A stretch of 39,526 nt of DNA from DASUDX01 sp036275365 (GCA_036275365.1 DASUDX010000118.1:1-39526); one strand, 5' to 3'. Shown: positions 18,059 to 25,438, counted from the first letter of the stretch. Translations and numbers: made by a program. Notes: generated by a model not told the origin, from the letters alone.

Positions 18059-18374
18059 AACCGCTGCCGCGGCTTCGACCCCCGCCCTCCGGCTTGACAC
18101 GAGAAAAGACAAACAACCCATTCAAGGGGTGTTCTCGTCGGTTTGACGGAGAGCGGGATTCCCCTCCGGGCCGACCGCTGCCGCGGCTTCGACCCCCGCT
18201 CTCGGGCTCGACTGGGAATCCACAAAAACCCCCCATTCAAGGCGGGTTCTTGCTGGTTGGCGGAGAGAGCGGGATTCCCCTCCGGGCCGGCCGCTGCCGC
18301 GGCTTCGAACCCCGCTCTCGGGCTCGACCGGGAACCAACAAAAACGCCCCATTCCAGGGGCGTTTTTGTTGGTT
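18059..18374 (-). repeat. tandem array of tRNA-Ser tail plus terminator units
   Basis: Three units of about 115 nt follow the tRNA-Ser gene. Each holds a core (CCGCTGCCGCGGCTTCGA on the plus strand at 18061, 18175 and 18291) and a hairpin with the loop ATTCCA or ATTCAA. The units at 18144 and 18258 also start with a copy of the tRNA 3' end, TGGCGGAGAGAGCGGGATTC or a close variant, which includes the CCA. The farthest unit lacks the tail. Together with flanking unique sequence this fills the 489-nt gap between the tRNA-Arg and tRNA-Ser genes; 17886-18058 shows nothing I recognise. Confidence 0.85.
18334..18373 (-). terminator. terminator of tRNA-Ser
   Basis: A perfect 17-bp stem (ACCAACAAAAACGCCCC and its complement) with the 6-nt loop ATTCCA begins 1 nt after the CCA end. 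The GGGGCGTTTTTGTT arm on the minus strand supplies the G/C stem and T run. It is the intact version of hairpins that recur, decayed, in the next two repeat units. Confidence 0.85.
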
Positions 18375-18467
18375 TGGCGGAGAGAGCGGGATTCGAACCC
18401 GCGATAGAGCTTGAGACCCTATACACGCTTTCCAGGCGTGCTCCTTCAACCACTCGGACATCTCTCC
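18375..18467 (-). tRNA. tRNA-Ser(GGA)
   Basis: A 93-nt class II tRNA with long variable arm and encoded CCA. The acceptor stem is GGAGAGA/TCTCTCC, the anticodon stem CACGC/GCGTG with loop CTGGAAA (anticodon GGA, reading UCC and UCU), and the T arm GCGGG-TTCGAAT-CCCGC. Confidence 0.95.
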
Positions 18468-18501
18468 GGACTCTACAGCGGCCGTCCGACGACGGCGGCG
18501 C

Positions 18502-18507
18502 ATTATA
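18502..18507 (-). promoter_or_regulatory. -10 box of the tRNA-Ser promoter
   Basis: A perfect TATAAT on the minus strand lies 34 nt before the tRNA 5' end. No good -35 hexamer is found at 16-18 nt, only a GC-rich TCGGCT. Confidence 0.6.
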
Positions 18508-18531
18508 GGCGCGGCGGCTGCAAAAGCCGAG

Positions 18532-18825
18532 TCAGCCGGCGGCGGGCTCGGCTGGCGGCTCGGCCATCTCGGGCGGGCGGTCCAGGCAGAGGCCGTTGCC
18601 ATTGCCATCCAGCCGGCCGAAGGGGACGGCGGTCTTGGGCGGCGGCGGCACGCTGAGGGCCGCGGCGGATTCCGGCAGGGTCAGCCCTTCCACCGGCACC
18701 AGCGGCGACACCGAGCCGGCGCGCTGGTACTCCTGCGGCTTCAGGCAGTAGCGGTTGCTGCTGCACGACGAGAGGGTCAGCAGCAGGCTGGCAAGCATCA
18801 GGGCGCGGGCGGCGCTGGGAATCAT
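18532..18825 (-). CDS. small lipoprotein next to dapA (BamC-like N-terminal segment?)
   Basis: The 97-residue product has a lipoprotein signal with cysteine at residue 21 (LLLTLSSC). The mature part is short, Pro-rich and apparently unstructured: RYCLKPQEYQRAGSVSPLVPV, EGLTLPESAAALSVPPPP and LDGNGNGLCLD. In enterobacteria and many relatives the gene after dapA is bamC (nlpB), and BamC also begins with a lidded, unstructured lipidated segment that ends in a LxxPxxxxxYxIP pattern. The position and style fit a much shortened BamC, but the two helix-grip domains are absent. The start codon abuts the dapA stop with no gap, so the two are coupled. Confidence 0.75.
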   Translation of the reverse strand: MIPSAARALMLASLLLTLSSCSSNRYCLKPQEYQRAGSVSPLVPVEGLTLPESAAALSVPPPPKTAVPFGRLDGNGNGLCLDRPPEMAEPPAEPAAG

Positions 18826-19704
18826 CTAGAGAACTCCGCCGGCCTGAAGGGCCGCGCGCACGGTGGCGTGGTGGGGCTCGGACAGCGGCACCAGCGGCAG
18901 ACGGATGCCGCCGGCGATGCGGCCCATCTGCTGCAGCGCCCACTTGACCGGGATGGGATTGGGTTCGACGAACAGATCGCGGTGCAGGGCCTGCAGCGGG
19001 GCATCGATGCGCGCAGCGGTCTCGGCATCTCCCGCTGCCGCCGCCACGCAGAGCTGCTGCATGGCGCGCGGGGCCACATTGGCGGTCACCGAGATATCGC
19101 CGTGGAAGCCGAGCAGGATCGACTCCCGCGCGGTGGCGTCATCCCCGGAGAGCAGCCGGAAGTCCTTCGGCAGGCCCAGCGCGAGCAGCTCGCGCACCCG
19201 GCTGAGCTCCCCCCGCGCCTCCTTCAGGCCGATGATGCCGGGGATCCGGGCCAGCCGGGCCACCGTGGCCGGCAGCAGATCCACGCCGGTGCGGCCGGGC
19301 ACGTTGTAGAGAATCAGCGGCAGTTCGACCGCCTCGGCCACCGCCCGGTAGTGGCGGTACAGCCCTTCCTGGGGCGGCTTGTTGTAGTAGGGGGTGACCA
19401 GCAGGGCGGCGTCGGCGCCCACCTGGCGGCCCAGGCGGGTGAGCTCGATGGCCTCGGTGGTGGAGTTGGCGCCGGTGCCGGCGACCACCGGCACCCGCCC
19501 GGCGGCGCGCACCACCACCCGGCGGATCACCTCGATGTGCTCGGCCACATCCAGGGTGGCCGACTCGCCGGTGGTGCCCACCGCCACCAGCCCATGGGTG
19601 CCCTCGGCCAGATGCCAGTCCACCAGGCGGTCGAGGGCGTCGAAATCGACGCGACCGTCCTCGTGCATCGGAGTGACCAGCGCGACCAGGCTGCCGTGGA
19701 TCAT
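18826..19704 (-). CDS. dapA: 4-hydroxy-tetrahydrodipicolinate synthase
   Basis: The 292-residue product catalyses the condensation of pyruvate with aspartate semialdehyde, the first step of the lysine/diaminopimelate branch. It is a normal-length TIM barrel. The signatures are GTTGESATL near residue 43, VTPYYNKPPQEG near 103 with the catalytic Tyr, YNVPGRTGVDL near 134 and the Schiff-base lysine in IIGLKEA near 161. It is divergent from the gcvR-like gene, and the dapA / gcvR / bcp group is a common gammaproteobacterial arrangement. A terminator-like hairpin lies in its leader. Confidence 0.97.
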   Translation of the reverse strand: MIHGSLVALVTPMHEDGRVDFDALDRLVDWHLAEGTHGLVAVGTTGESATLDVAEHIEVIRRVVVRAAGRVPVVAGTGANSTTEAIELTRLGRQVGADAALLVTPYYNKPPQEGLYRHYRAVAEAVELPLILYNVPGRTGVDLLPATVARLARIPGIIGLKEARGELSRVRELLALGLPKDFRLLSGDDATARESILLGFHGDISVTANVAPRAMQQLCVAAAAGDAETAARIDAPLQALHRDLFVEPNPIPVKWALQQMGRIAGGIRLPLVPLSEPHHATVRAALQAGGVL

Positions 19705-19722
19705 GGTGTGGAATCTGGGGAG

Positions 19723-19749
19723 AAAAAAGACCCGGCACGGGGCGGGTCT
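19723..19749 (-). terminator. terminator-like hairpin in the dapA leader
   Basis: On the minus strand AGACCCG, an 8-nt loop CCCCGTGC and CGGGTCT are followed by six T. It sits between the dapA -10 box and the start codon, 19 nt before the ATG. No gene on the minus strand ends just upstream, because the next gene is divergent, so the hairpin acts either on the dapA transcript itself or on antisense transcripts. Confidence 0.7.
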
Positions 19750-19758
19750 GGGCCTTCG

Positions 19759-19764
19759 AGTATA
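19759..19764 (-). promoter_or_regulatory. possible -10 box for dapA
   Basis: TATACT on the minus strand, 54 nt before the dapA start. There is no good -35 match. If used, transcription would start only a few bases before the leader hairpin. Confidence 0.4.
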
Positions 19765-19780
19765 CCGGCGGGGGCTGCAC

Positions 19781-19808
19781 TTGCGCCTCGGGAAGTGGCG
19801 GCTACACT
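19781..19808 (+). promoter_or_regulatory. promoter for the gcvR-like gene
   Basis: TTGCGC at 19781-19786 and TACACT at 19803-19808 are 16 nt apart. The start codon follows 27 nt later. Confidence 0.5.
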
Positions 19809-19835
19809 CGATCCAAGATTTCCCCGCCCGCCCCG

Positions 19836-20375
19836 ATGCCTGCTCAAGACAGCCTGCTGTCCCTCTCGGTTCTCGCCCGCGCCCAGCCCAACATCGCCCT
19901 CGAACTGTTCCGCGCCATCCGCGAGCGCGGCTGCGAGGTGGAGGACTGCCGCATCGCCCCGATCGGGGACCGTCTTTCCGCCAACATGCTGGTATCGGGA
20001 AACTGGAGCGCGCTGGGCCGGCTCGAGACCGCCCTGCCCGGCATCGCCCAGAAACTGGACCTGCAGGTGCGCTTCGAGCGCTGCGGACCGCGCGAGCAGA
20101 ACCCGGAGTTCCGCCCCTACGCGGCGGATGTGATCGCGCCCCAGCAGGCCGATCTGCTGGTGCATCTGCTGGAGTTCTTCAGCGCCCAGGATGTGGATGT
20201 GGCCGAGATCTCCACCCAGAAGTACGCCAGCACCCATACCGGTGCCGAGATGTGCAGCGTGCAGATGGTGCTGCATGTGCCGGTCAACCAGCATCCGCAG
20301 GCCCTGCGCGAGGCCTTCATGGATCTCTGCGACGATCTCAACGCCGATGGCATGCTCGACCCGATCAAGACCTGA
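19836..20375 (+). CDS. GcvR-like double ACT-domain protein
   Basis: The 179-residue product is two ACT domains with no DNA-binding domain. The first covers residues 7-80 (LSVLARAQPNIALELFRAIRERGCEVEDCRI), the second about 92-175 (ADLLVHLLEFFSAQDVDVAEIST, then MVLHVPVNQHPQALREAF). GcvR, the glycine cleavage regulator that acts by binding GcvA, has this layout, and a gcvR-like gene between dapA and bcp is a common arrangement. Whether it controls glycine cleavage in this organism is not shown. It has its own promoter and probably transcribes on into bcp, which starts 76 nt later. Confidence 0.8.
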   Translation: MPAQDSLLSLSVLARAQPNIALELFRAIRERGCEVEDCRIAPIGDRLSANMLVSGNWSALGRLETALPGIAQKLDLQVRFERCGPREQNPEFRPYAADVIAPQQADLLVHLLEFFSAQDVDVAEISTQKYASTHTGAEMCSVQMVLHVPVNQHPQALREAFMDLCDDLNADGMLDPIKT

Positions 20376-20451
20376 TGCTTGAAAAGCCGGCGCCCACCCA
20401 CAGTGCGACAGGCCTGGCGCGAGCCCGCGCCGCCCTTCCCGGAGCTTCCTG

Positions 20452-20916
20452 ATGAGTCTTGAACCCGGCGCCCAGGCGCCCGACCTCGCCCTGCCCGCCA
20501 CCGGTGGCCAGACGGTGAACCTCGCCACCCTCAAGGGCCGCAAGCGGGTGGTCTATTTCTACCCCAAGGACAACACCCCGGGCTGCACCCAGGAGGGCCA
20601 GGACTTCCGCGATCTCCACGACGCCTTCAGCAAGGCCGGGGCGACGGTGTTCGGCGTGTCCAAGGACAGCCTGAAGTCGCACGAGAACTTCAAGGCCAAG
20701 TACGCGTTTCCGTTCGACCTGATCTCGGACGCCGATGGCGCGCTCTGCGAGGCCTTCGGGGTGATGGTCGAGAAAAGCCTCTACGGCAAGAAATACATTG
20801 GCATCGACCGCAGCACCTGGCTGTTCGATGACAAGGGCGTGCTGCGCCAGGTCTGGCGCGGCGTGAAGGTGAAGGGACATGCCGCCGAGGTGCTGGCCGC
20901 GGTGAAGGCCCTTTGA
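20452..20916 (+). CDS. bcp: Bcp/PrxQ-type peroxiredoxin, lacking the near resolving cysteine
   Basis: The 154-residue product is a thiol peroxidase that reduces hydrogen and organic peroxides in the cytoplasm. The active-site segment is YPKDNTPGCTQEGQDFRD with peroxidatic Cys 45. In E. coli Bcp a resolving Cys lies five residues later; here that place is Gln. The only other cysteine is Cys 99 (GALCEAF), so it is a one-Cys form or uses an outside thiol. The spacing from the gcvR-like gene allows readthrough. A strong terminator follows. Confidence 0.93.
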   Translation: MSLEPGAQAPDLALPATGGQTVNLATLKGRKRVVYFYPKDNTPGCTQEGQDFRDLHDAFSKAGATVFGVSKDSLKSHENFKAKYAFPFDLISDADGALCEAFGVMVEKSLYGKKYIGIDRSTWLFDDKGVLRQVWRGVKVKGHAAEVLAAVKAL

Positions 20917-20975
20917 CCCTTCCCCCTCGCCTGACGGCCCTTGCTCCGGCGCCGCTGGCGCCGATGCGTCCCAGA

Positions 20976-21004
20976 CCCCGCACGGTCCCCCCGTGCGGGG
21001 TTTT
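20976..21004 (+). terminator. rho-independent terminator after bcp
   Basis: A perfect 10-bp stem CCCCGCACGG / CCGTGCGGGG with loop TCCCC, followed by TTTT. It lies 59 nt after the bcp stop and 43 nt before the PhoH-family start. Confidence 0.9.
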
Positions 21005-21047
21005 CTGTTGGTCCTCCCGCTGCTCCTCCTGACCTGCCGACGGCTCG

Positions 21048-22472
21048 ATGAAGAAAAAGATCTTCGTACTCGACACCAATGTGCTGATGCACGACTCCAG
21101 CAGCCTGTTCCGCTTCGAGGAACACGACCTCTACATCCCCATGGTGGTGCTGGAGGAGCTGGACGGGTTGAAGAAGGGCACCAGCGAGTCGGCCCGCACC
21201 GCGCGCCAGGTCAGTCGCCAGCTCGATGAGCTGGTGGCGGGCAAGGATCACGGACAGATCGAGAAGGGCCTGCCGCTGCCGGGCATCCAGACCCGCCGCA
21301 ACAGCGCCGAGGGCGGCCGTCACGGCCAGCCGGCCACCGGGCGTCTGTTCTTCCAGACCCGGCCCACCGAGGCCGCCCTGCCCGGCATGCTGCCCGGGGC
21401 CAAGGCCGACAACGCCATCCTGCTGTCGGCGCTGTCGGTGCAGCAGACCCATCCGGGCCGCCGCGTCACCCTGGTGAGCAAGGACATCAACCTGCGCATC
21501 AAGGCGGCCATCGTCGGCGTCCACACCGAGGACTACCACAACGACCAGGTGCTGGAGGACCTGGATCTGCTGCCCACCGGCTACCGGGAGCTGACCGAGG
21601 ACTTCTGGGAACAGCATGGCGACGGGCTGCAGAGCTGGCAGGACCCGCGCGGCCGCGCCTGCTACCGGCTCAAGGGCCCGGCGGTGAGGGAGCTGCATGT
21701 CAACCAGTTTCTCTATCTGCCGGACGATGACGAGCGCGGTCTGGAGCTGGTGGTCCAGGGGATCGAGGGGGACACCGCCACCCTGCGGGTGATCCGCGAC
21801 TACCGCTCCGGCAAGACCCCGGTGTGGGGCATCCATGCCAAGAACCGCGAGCAGAACTTCGCCCTCAACCTGCTGCTGGATCCGGAGATCGACTTCGTCA
21901 CCATCCTGGGCACCGCCGGCACCGGCAAGACCCTGCTGACGCTGGCCGCCGGCCTCGCCCAGGTGCTGGACGAGCCGCGCTACAAGGAAATCATCATGAC
22001 CCGCGTGACCGTGCCGCTGGGCGAGGACATCGGCTTCCTGCCCGGCACCGAGGAAGAGAAGATGACGCCGTGGATGGGCGCGGTGATGGACAACCTCGAG
22101 GTGCTCACCAGCAACGGCAATGCCGGCGACTGGGAGCGCCAGGCCGCCAACGACCTGCTCTCCAAGCGGATCAAGATCCGCAGCCTCAACTTCATGCGCG
22201 GGCGCACCTTCCTCAACCGGCTGGTGATCATCGACGAGGCGCAGAACCTCACCAGCAAGCAGATGAAGACCCTGATCACCCGCTGCGGGCCCGGCAGCAA
22301 GATGGTCTGCCTCGGCAATCTGGCGCAGATCGACACGCCCTATCTCTCCGAGACCACCTCCGGCCTCACCTATGTGGTCGACCGCTTCCGCGGCTGGCCG
22401 CACGGCGGCCATGTGACGCTGGCGCGCGGCGAGCGCTCACGGCTGGCCGCCCACGCCTCGGAGGTGCTCTGA
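21048..22472 (+). CDS. PIN-PhoH fusion protein (PhoH2 type)
   Basis: The 474-residue product joins an N-terminal PIN nuclease domain to a C-terminal PhoH ATPase. The PIN part has KIFVLDTNVLMHD at the start and acidic residues in VVLEELD and the KADNAILLSAL region. The ATPase has Walker A GTAGTGKT near residues 286-293, Walker B LVIIDEAQN and a downstream GLGNLAQID-like sensor, here CLGNLAQIDTPYLSE. PhoH2 proteins in mycobacteria unwind and cut RNA, so an ATP-driven RNase is the likely role. The gene stands alone between the bcp terminator and a convergent LuxR gene. Confidence 0.9.
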   Translation: MKKKIFVLDTNVLMHDSSSLFRFEEHDLYIPMVVLEELDGLKKGTSESARTARQVSRQLDELVAGKDHGQIEKGLPLPGIQTRRNSAEGGRHGQPATGRLFFQTRPTEAALPGMLPGAKADNAILLSALSVQQTHPGRRVTLVSKDINLRIKAAIVGVHTEDYHNDQVLEDLDLLPTGYRELTEDFWEQHGDGLQSWQDPRGRACYRLKGPAVRELHVNQFLYLPDDDERGLELVVQGIEGDTATLRVIRDYRSGKTPVWGIHAKNREQNFALNLLLDPEIDFVTILGTAGTGKTLLTLAAGLAQVLDEPRYKEIIMTRVTVPLGEDIGFLPGTEEEKMTPWMGAVMDNLEVLTSNGNAGDWERQAANDLLSKRIKIRSLNFMRGRTFLNRLVIIDEAQNLTSKQMKTLITRCGPGSKMVCLGNLAQIDTPYLSETTSGLTYVVDRFRGWPHGGHVTLARGERSRLAAHASEVL

Positions 22473-22486
22473 GGCGGCCGGCGCCC

Positions 22487-23356
22487 TCAGGCGGCGAGCT
22501 CGCGGCGGCGGCCGAGCCACTCCACCAGCTCGGCACGCCGGCGCAGGCCGAGCTTGGCGTAGAGGTTGTAGAGATGGCTGGAGACGGTGGAGGGCGCCAG
22601 CCCCAGGGTCTCGCCGATCTCGCGGAAGGTCAGGCCCCTCGCCACCTGTTCGGCGATCTGCATCTCGCGCTGGCTGAACTCGGTGTTGCGCCGGTCCGGC
22701 CTCACCCGCAGGTGGAAATGATCCTCCACCCGCTGCACGCGCACGAACAGCCCGCGGTAGACCAGCCCATGGCGGGCCAGGGTCTCGGTCCACACCAGGG
22801 GGAAGGGCAGCGCCTGTCCGTCCCACCCCGGCAGGGCCGCCTCGAGGTGCCGGCGGAAGGCGGTATCGGCATTGAGCAGGCGACCCTGGGGATCGCACAA
22901 CGCCAGTCCGGCGTCCGGATCCTGGCTGGCCGCCCCGGCGGCCTGCAGACGCAGGGACTGGCGGTGCGCCAGCCGCTCGGCCCGGTGCAAATGCTCGAGC
23001 AGGACCTGCAGCAGGCCCATCCGCGGCGCGTCCGGGCGCCGGGGCTGGACATCCACCTGCCAGGCGAGCGGGAGATCGCCATGCAGACGCAACCAGCCAG
23101 CCGGCAGCAGGGCCTCCAGCCGTCCGTCGCTGGGTGCGTCCTGGACTGCGCCATGGCCACGCCCGGGTTCCGCGCGGCCTTCGGCGCCGGTGCGCCAGCA
23201 GCGCAGGGCCAGCAGCTCGAATGCATCCGCCAGACGGCCGAGTGCGGCCTCGAGAAACTGTTCGACCGGAAGCTCGAGGGCCGACTCGTACAGCCAGGCG
23301 GTCAGCCGGACGGTGTCCGGATCGCCAGTTCCTGCGTCCTGCGGGTTCATCCCCAT
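22487..23356 (-). CDS. LuxR-family transcriptional regulator, first of two
   Basis: The 289-residue product has a long N-terminal region without a recognisable autoinducer or receiver domain, and a C-terminal LuxR helix-turn-helix from about residue 223 (FSQREMQIAEQVARGLTFRE, then LGLAPSTVSSHLYNLYAKLG). A PAS-like part may lie near 150-215 (LALCDPQGRLLNADTAFRRH). The ATG at 23356 follows GGGGAGA by a good distance; a GTG five codons upstream is also possible. It is divergent from the glycine-rich repeat gene with palindromes between them, so it probably controls that gene. It shares its layout with the regulator at 28682-29653. Confidence 0.85.
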   Translation of the reverse strand: MGMNPQDAGTGDPDTVRLTAWLYESALELPVEQFLEAALGRLADAFELLALRCWRTGAEGRAEPGRGHGAVQDAPSDGRLEALLPAGWLRLHGDLPLAWQVDVQPRRPDAPRMGLLQVLLEHLHRAERLAHRQSLRLQAAGAASQDPDAGLALCDPQGRLLNADTAFRRHLEAALPGWDGQALPFPLVWTETLARHGLVYRGLFVRVQRVEDHFHLRVRPDRRNTEFSQREMQIAEQVARGLTFREIGETLGLAPSTVSSHLYNLYAKLGLRRRAELVEWLGRRRELAA

Positions 23357-23549
23357 CGCGTCTCCCCTCACCGATCTCCCTCAGCGCCGGCACCCCTGCC
23401 GGCAGCTGACTCGGCCTCCAGTTTTGCAAAGGCGCGCGGGCCCCTGCCATCCCCTCCGGCCGCCTTTGGTCCGGCACCCCCCGCCGCTGGTCTTTCGGCA
23501 GGGACGAGGCAGCAAGCCGGAAGGCCCGTGGTGACGCGGACTCAGCTTT

Positions 23550-23561
23550 TTCCTACAGGAA
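23550..23561. promoter_or_regulatory. inverted repeat 1 before the glycine-rich repeat gene
   Basis: TTCCTACAGGAA is a perfect 5-bp inverted repeat with a 2-nt centre. It lies 87 nt before the start codon and about 190 nt from the divergent luxR gene. Confidence 0.45.
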
Positions 23562-23575
23562 CGAAGGGGGCGCGC

Positions 23576-23590
23576 TCGTAGTTTCTACGA
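23576..23590. promoter_or_regulatory. inverted repeat 2 before the glycine-rich repeat gene
   Basis: TCGTAGTTTCTACGA is a perfect 6-bp inverted repeat with a 3-nt centre, about 27 nt from the first repeat. It has the size expected for a LuxR-family operator and is 58 nt before the start codon. Confidence 0.5.
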
Positions 23591-23648
23591 TGGTGCGCGG
23601 TGCGGCGCCGACCTAGGCTGGGGTCTCTGCTCAACCGGGGTTGCTCCC

Positions 23649-25433
23649 ATGTCTCGCACGCCGTTCGCCCTCGCCCTGCTGCTCGCCGCTGGCACCGCCA
23701 GCGCCGTCGACCTGGGCAGCCTGCTCCCCACGCTCACCGGCGGAACCGGGCTGCGCACCCTGTCCGCGCCCCTGGTGCTGCCGCCGCTGGCCGGCGCCAA
23801 GGCCGATGGGCCGCTGGGCATCACCGTGCTGCAGGAGGGCGAGGACGGCTCGGGCTACGGCAATGTGCTGGAGCTGGGCAGCGTGCCCGTCATCGGCGAG
23901 CAGCTCGACGGTGCCCTCATCACCCCGCTGCTCGGTCTGGATGGCGATGGCGGTCTCGCCGATGTCGCGGTGCTGGATGGCAATGGCACGGCCAACGCGG
24001 ACGGTCTGCTCGGCGCCGCGGTGCTCTCCGGGTCCGACACCGGCAATGGCCCCATCGGCGTGGGTGTGATCAATGACGATCGCACCGGCACCGGGGAGCT
24101 GATCGGGGTGGCCACCCTCTCCGGTACCGACGCCGGAACCGGCGGTCTGGCCGGCGTCGGCATTCTCAACGAGGACGGCAGCGGGGTGGCCTCCGACCAG
24201 GGCCTGCTCGGCGCCGCCGTGCTCTCCGGCGATGGTTCCGCCACCGGGCCGATCGGCATCGGCGTGCTCAACGGCGATCGCAGCGGCACCGGCACCCTCG
24301 CCGGCGTCGGCGTGCTTTCCGGCAGCGGCAGCGGCACCTCCAGCGATGGACTGGGGGTGAGCGTGCTCAACGCCGATCAGACCCTGGCGATCAGCAATGG
24401 CGGCGAGACGGTGGTCAGCCTGCAGGGCCTGGTGGATGAAGCCGATGCGGGCAGCGCGATGGCGCCCGGATTCGACATGGGCGGCATCGCCCTGCTCGGT
24501 GGCTCGGGCGATGCGGTCACCACCCGCAATCCTCTGCTCAATGCCGGCGTGCTCACCGGCGATGGGGCCGGCAGCGGCGGTCTGGTCGGCGTCGGCGTCC
24601 TCGCCGGTGACAACTCGGCCCAGGCCGATCTGCTCGGCGTCTGCGTGCTGTGTGGCGACAACGCGGGCAGCGGCAGCCTGGCGGTGGCCGCCCTCTCCGG
24701 CAGCAAGAGCGGCACGGCCCAGAGCGGCACCCTGCCCGGCCTCGCCGGCGTGGGCGTGCTGACCGGCGACGGCTCCGGCACCGGCGGTCTGGTCGGCGCC
24801 GGCGCGCTCAGCGGCAACGGCTCCGGCACTGGCAGTGCGGTGGGGGCTGGCGTGCTCGCCGGCAACGGTGCCGGCAACGGCGGCCTGGTCGGTGCCGGGG
24901 CGCTGGCGGGCGATAGCAGCGGTAACGGCGGCGTCATCGGTGCCGGAGTGCTGACCGGGAACAACAGCGGCAACGGCGGCAGCCTGGTCGGCGCCGGCGT
25001 GCTGGCGGGCAATGGCAGCGGCAACGGCGGCACCCTCGGCGCCGGCGTGCTGGCCGGCAACGGCAGCGGCAATGGCGGTGTCATCGGTGGTGGCGTGCTC
25101 AACGAAGGCGGCTCCGGCAACGGCGGCACCCTCGGCGCCGGAGTTCTCAATGGCGGCAGCGGCGGCAGTGGCTCGGGCGGCCTGATCGGGGCGGGCGTGA
25201 TCAATGGCGGCACCACCAACGCCGGTGGTGGCGGCGGTGGCGGTGGCAGCAACGGCGGTGGCGCCGGCGGTGGCAACAACACCGAGACCGCGGGGGTCGA
25301 TGGCGAGCGGCCCGGGGCCGATACCCATGGCGATGGCCTGTGCACCGTGGTGGTCAAGGATGCGGCCGGCCATGTGGCGCGCACCCTCAAGACCCGCTGC
25401 GACGGGCTGCGCAAGACGGCCCGCCGTTCCTGA
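23649..25433 (+). CDS. exported glycine-rich tandem-repeat protein
   Basis: The 594-residue product has a clean Sec signal peptide (FALALLLAAGTASA, cleaved near residue 19). An N-terminal Leu/Gly region of about 75 residues follows, and from about residue 97 there are many imperfect repeats near 15 residues long, best form GLVGAGVLAGNGSGNG. A non-repeat insert covers about residues 240-295. The array ends in a poly-Gly linker and then a 45-residue tail with two cysteines (GLCTVVVKDAAGHVARTLK and TRCDGL). Alternating hydrophobic residues and Gly/Asn turns suggest a stacked beta-solenoid. I do not recognise a named family. The outer-membrane transporter-like gene two genes downstream makes a secreted or surface product likely. 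The canonical TpsA secretion domain is not seen. Confidence 0.85.
   Translation: MSRTPFALALLLAAGTASAVDLGSLLPTLTGGTGLRTLSAPLVLPPLAGAKADGPLGITVLQEGEDGSGYGNVLELGSVPVIGEQLDGALITPLLGLDGDGGLADVAVLDGNGTANADGLLGAAVLSGSDTGNGPIGVGVINDDRTGTGELIGVATLSGTDAGTGGLAGVGILNEDGSGVASDQGLLGAAVLSGDGSATGPIGIGVLNGDRSGTGTLAGVGVLSGSGSGTSSDGLGVSVLNADQTLAISNGGETVVSLQGLVDEADAGSAMAPGFDMGGIALLGGSGDAVTTRNPLLNAGVLTGDGAGSGGLVGVGVLAGDNSAQADLLGVCVLCGDNAGSGSLAVAALSGSKSGTAQSGTLPGLAGVGVLTGDGSGTGGLVGAGALSGNGSGTGSAVGAGVLAGNGAGNGGLVGAGALAGDSSGNGGVIGAGVLTGNNSGNGGSLVGAGVLAGNGSGNGGTLGAGVLAGNGSGNGGVIGGGVLNEGGSGNGGTLGAGVLNGGSGGSGSGGLIGAGVINGGTTNAGGGGGGGGSNGGGAGGGNNTETAGVDGERPGADTHGDGLCTVVVKDAAGHVARTLKTRCDGLRKTARRS
23937..25221 (+). repeat. 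tandem coding repeats of the glycine-rich protein
   Basis: Units of about 42-51 nt encode the turn GxGVLxGxxSGNG. The last third (from about 24760) is nearly perfect, with recurrent GGCGTGCTGGCCGGCAACGG, while units in the first half are more divergent. This gradient suggests recent expansion at the 3' side. Confidence 0.85.
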
Positions 25434-25438
25434 GCCCG

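Noticed and set aside
17863..18453. A 196-codon minus-strand open frame across the tRNA-Ser repeats
   Set aside because: Its peptide repeats are only translations of the tRNA-tail units and it runs through two tRNA regions. It has no ribosome site or known fold, so it is not a protein gene.
19705..19835. A lysine riboswitch before dapA
   Set aside because: The leader is about 50 nt and the whole divergent gap only 131 nt, too short for the known lysine riboswitch fold.
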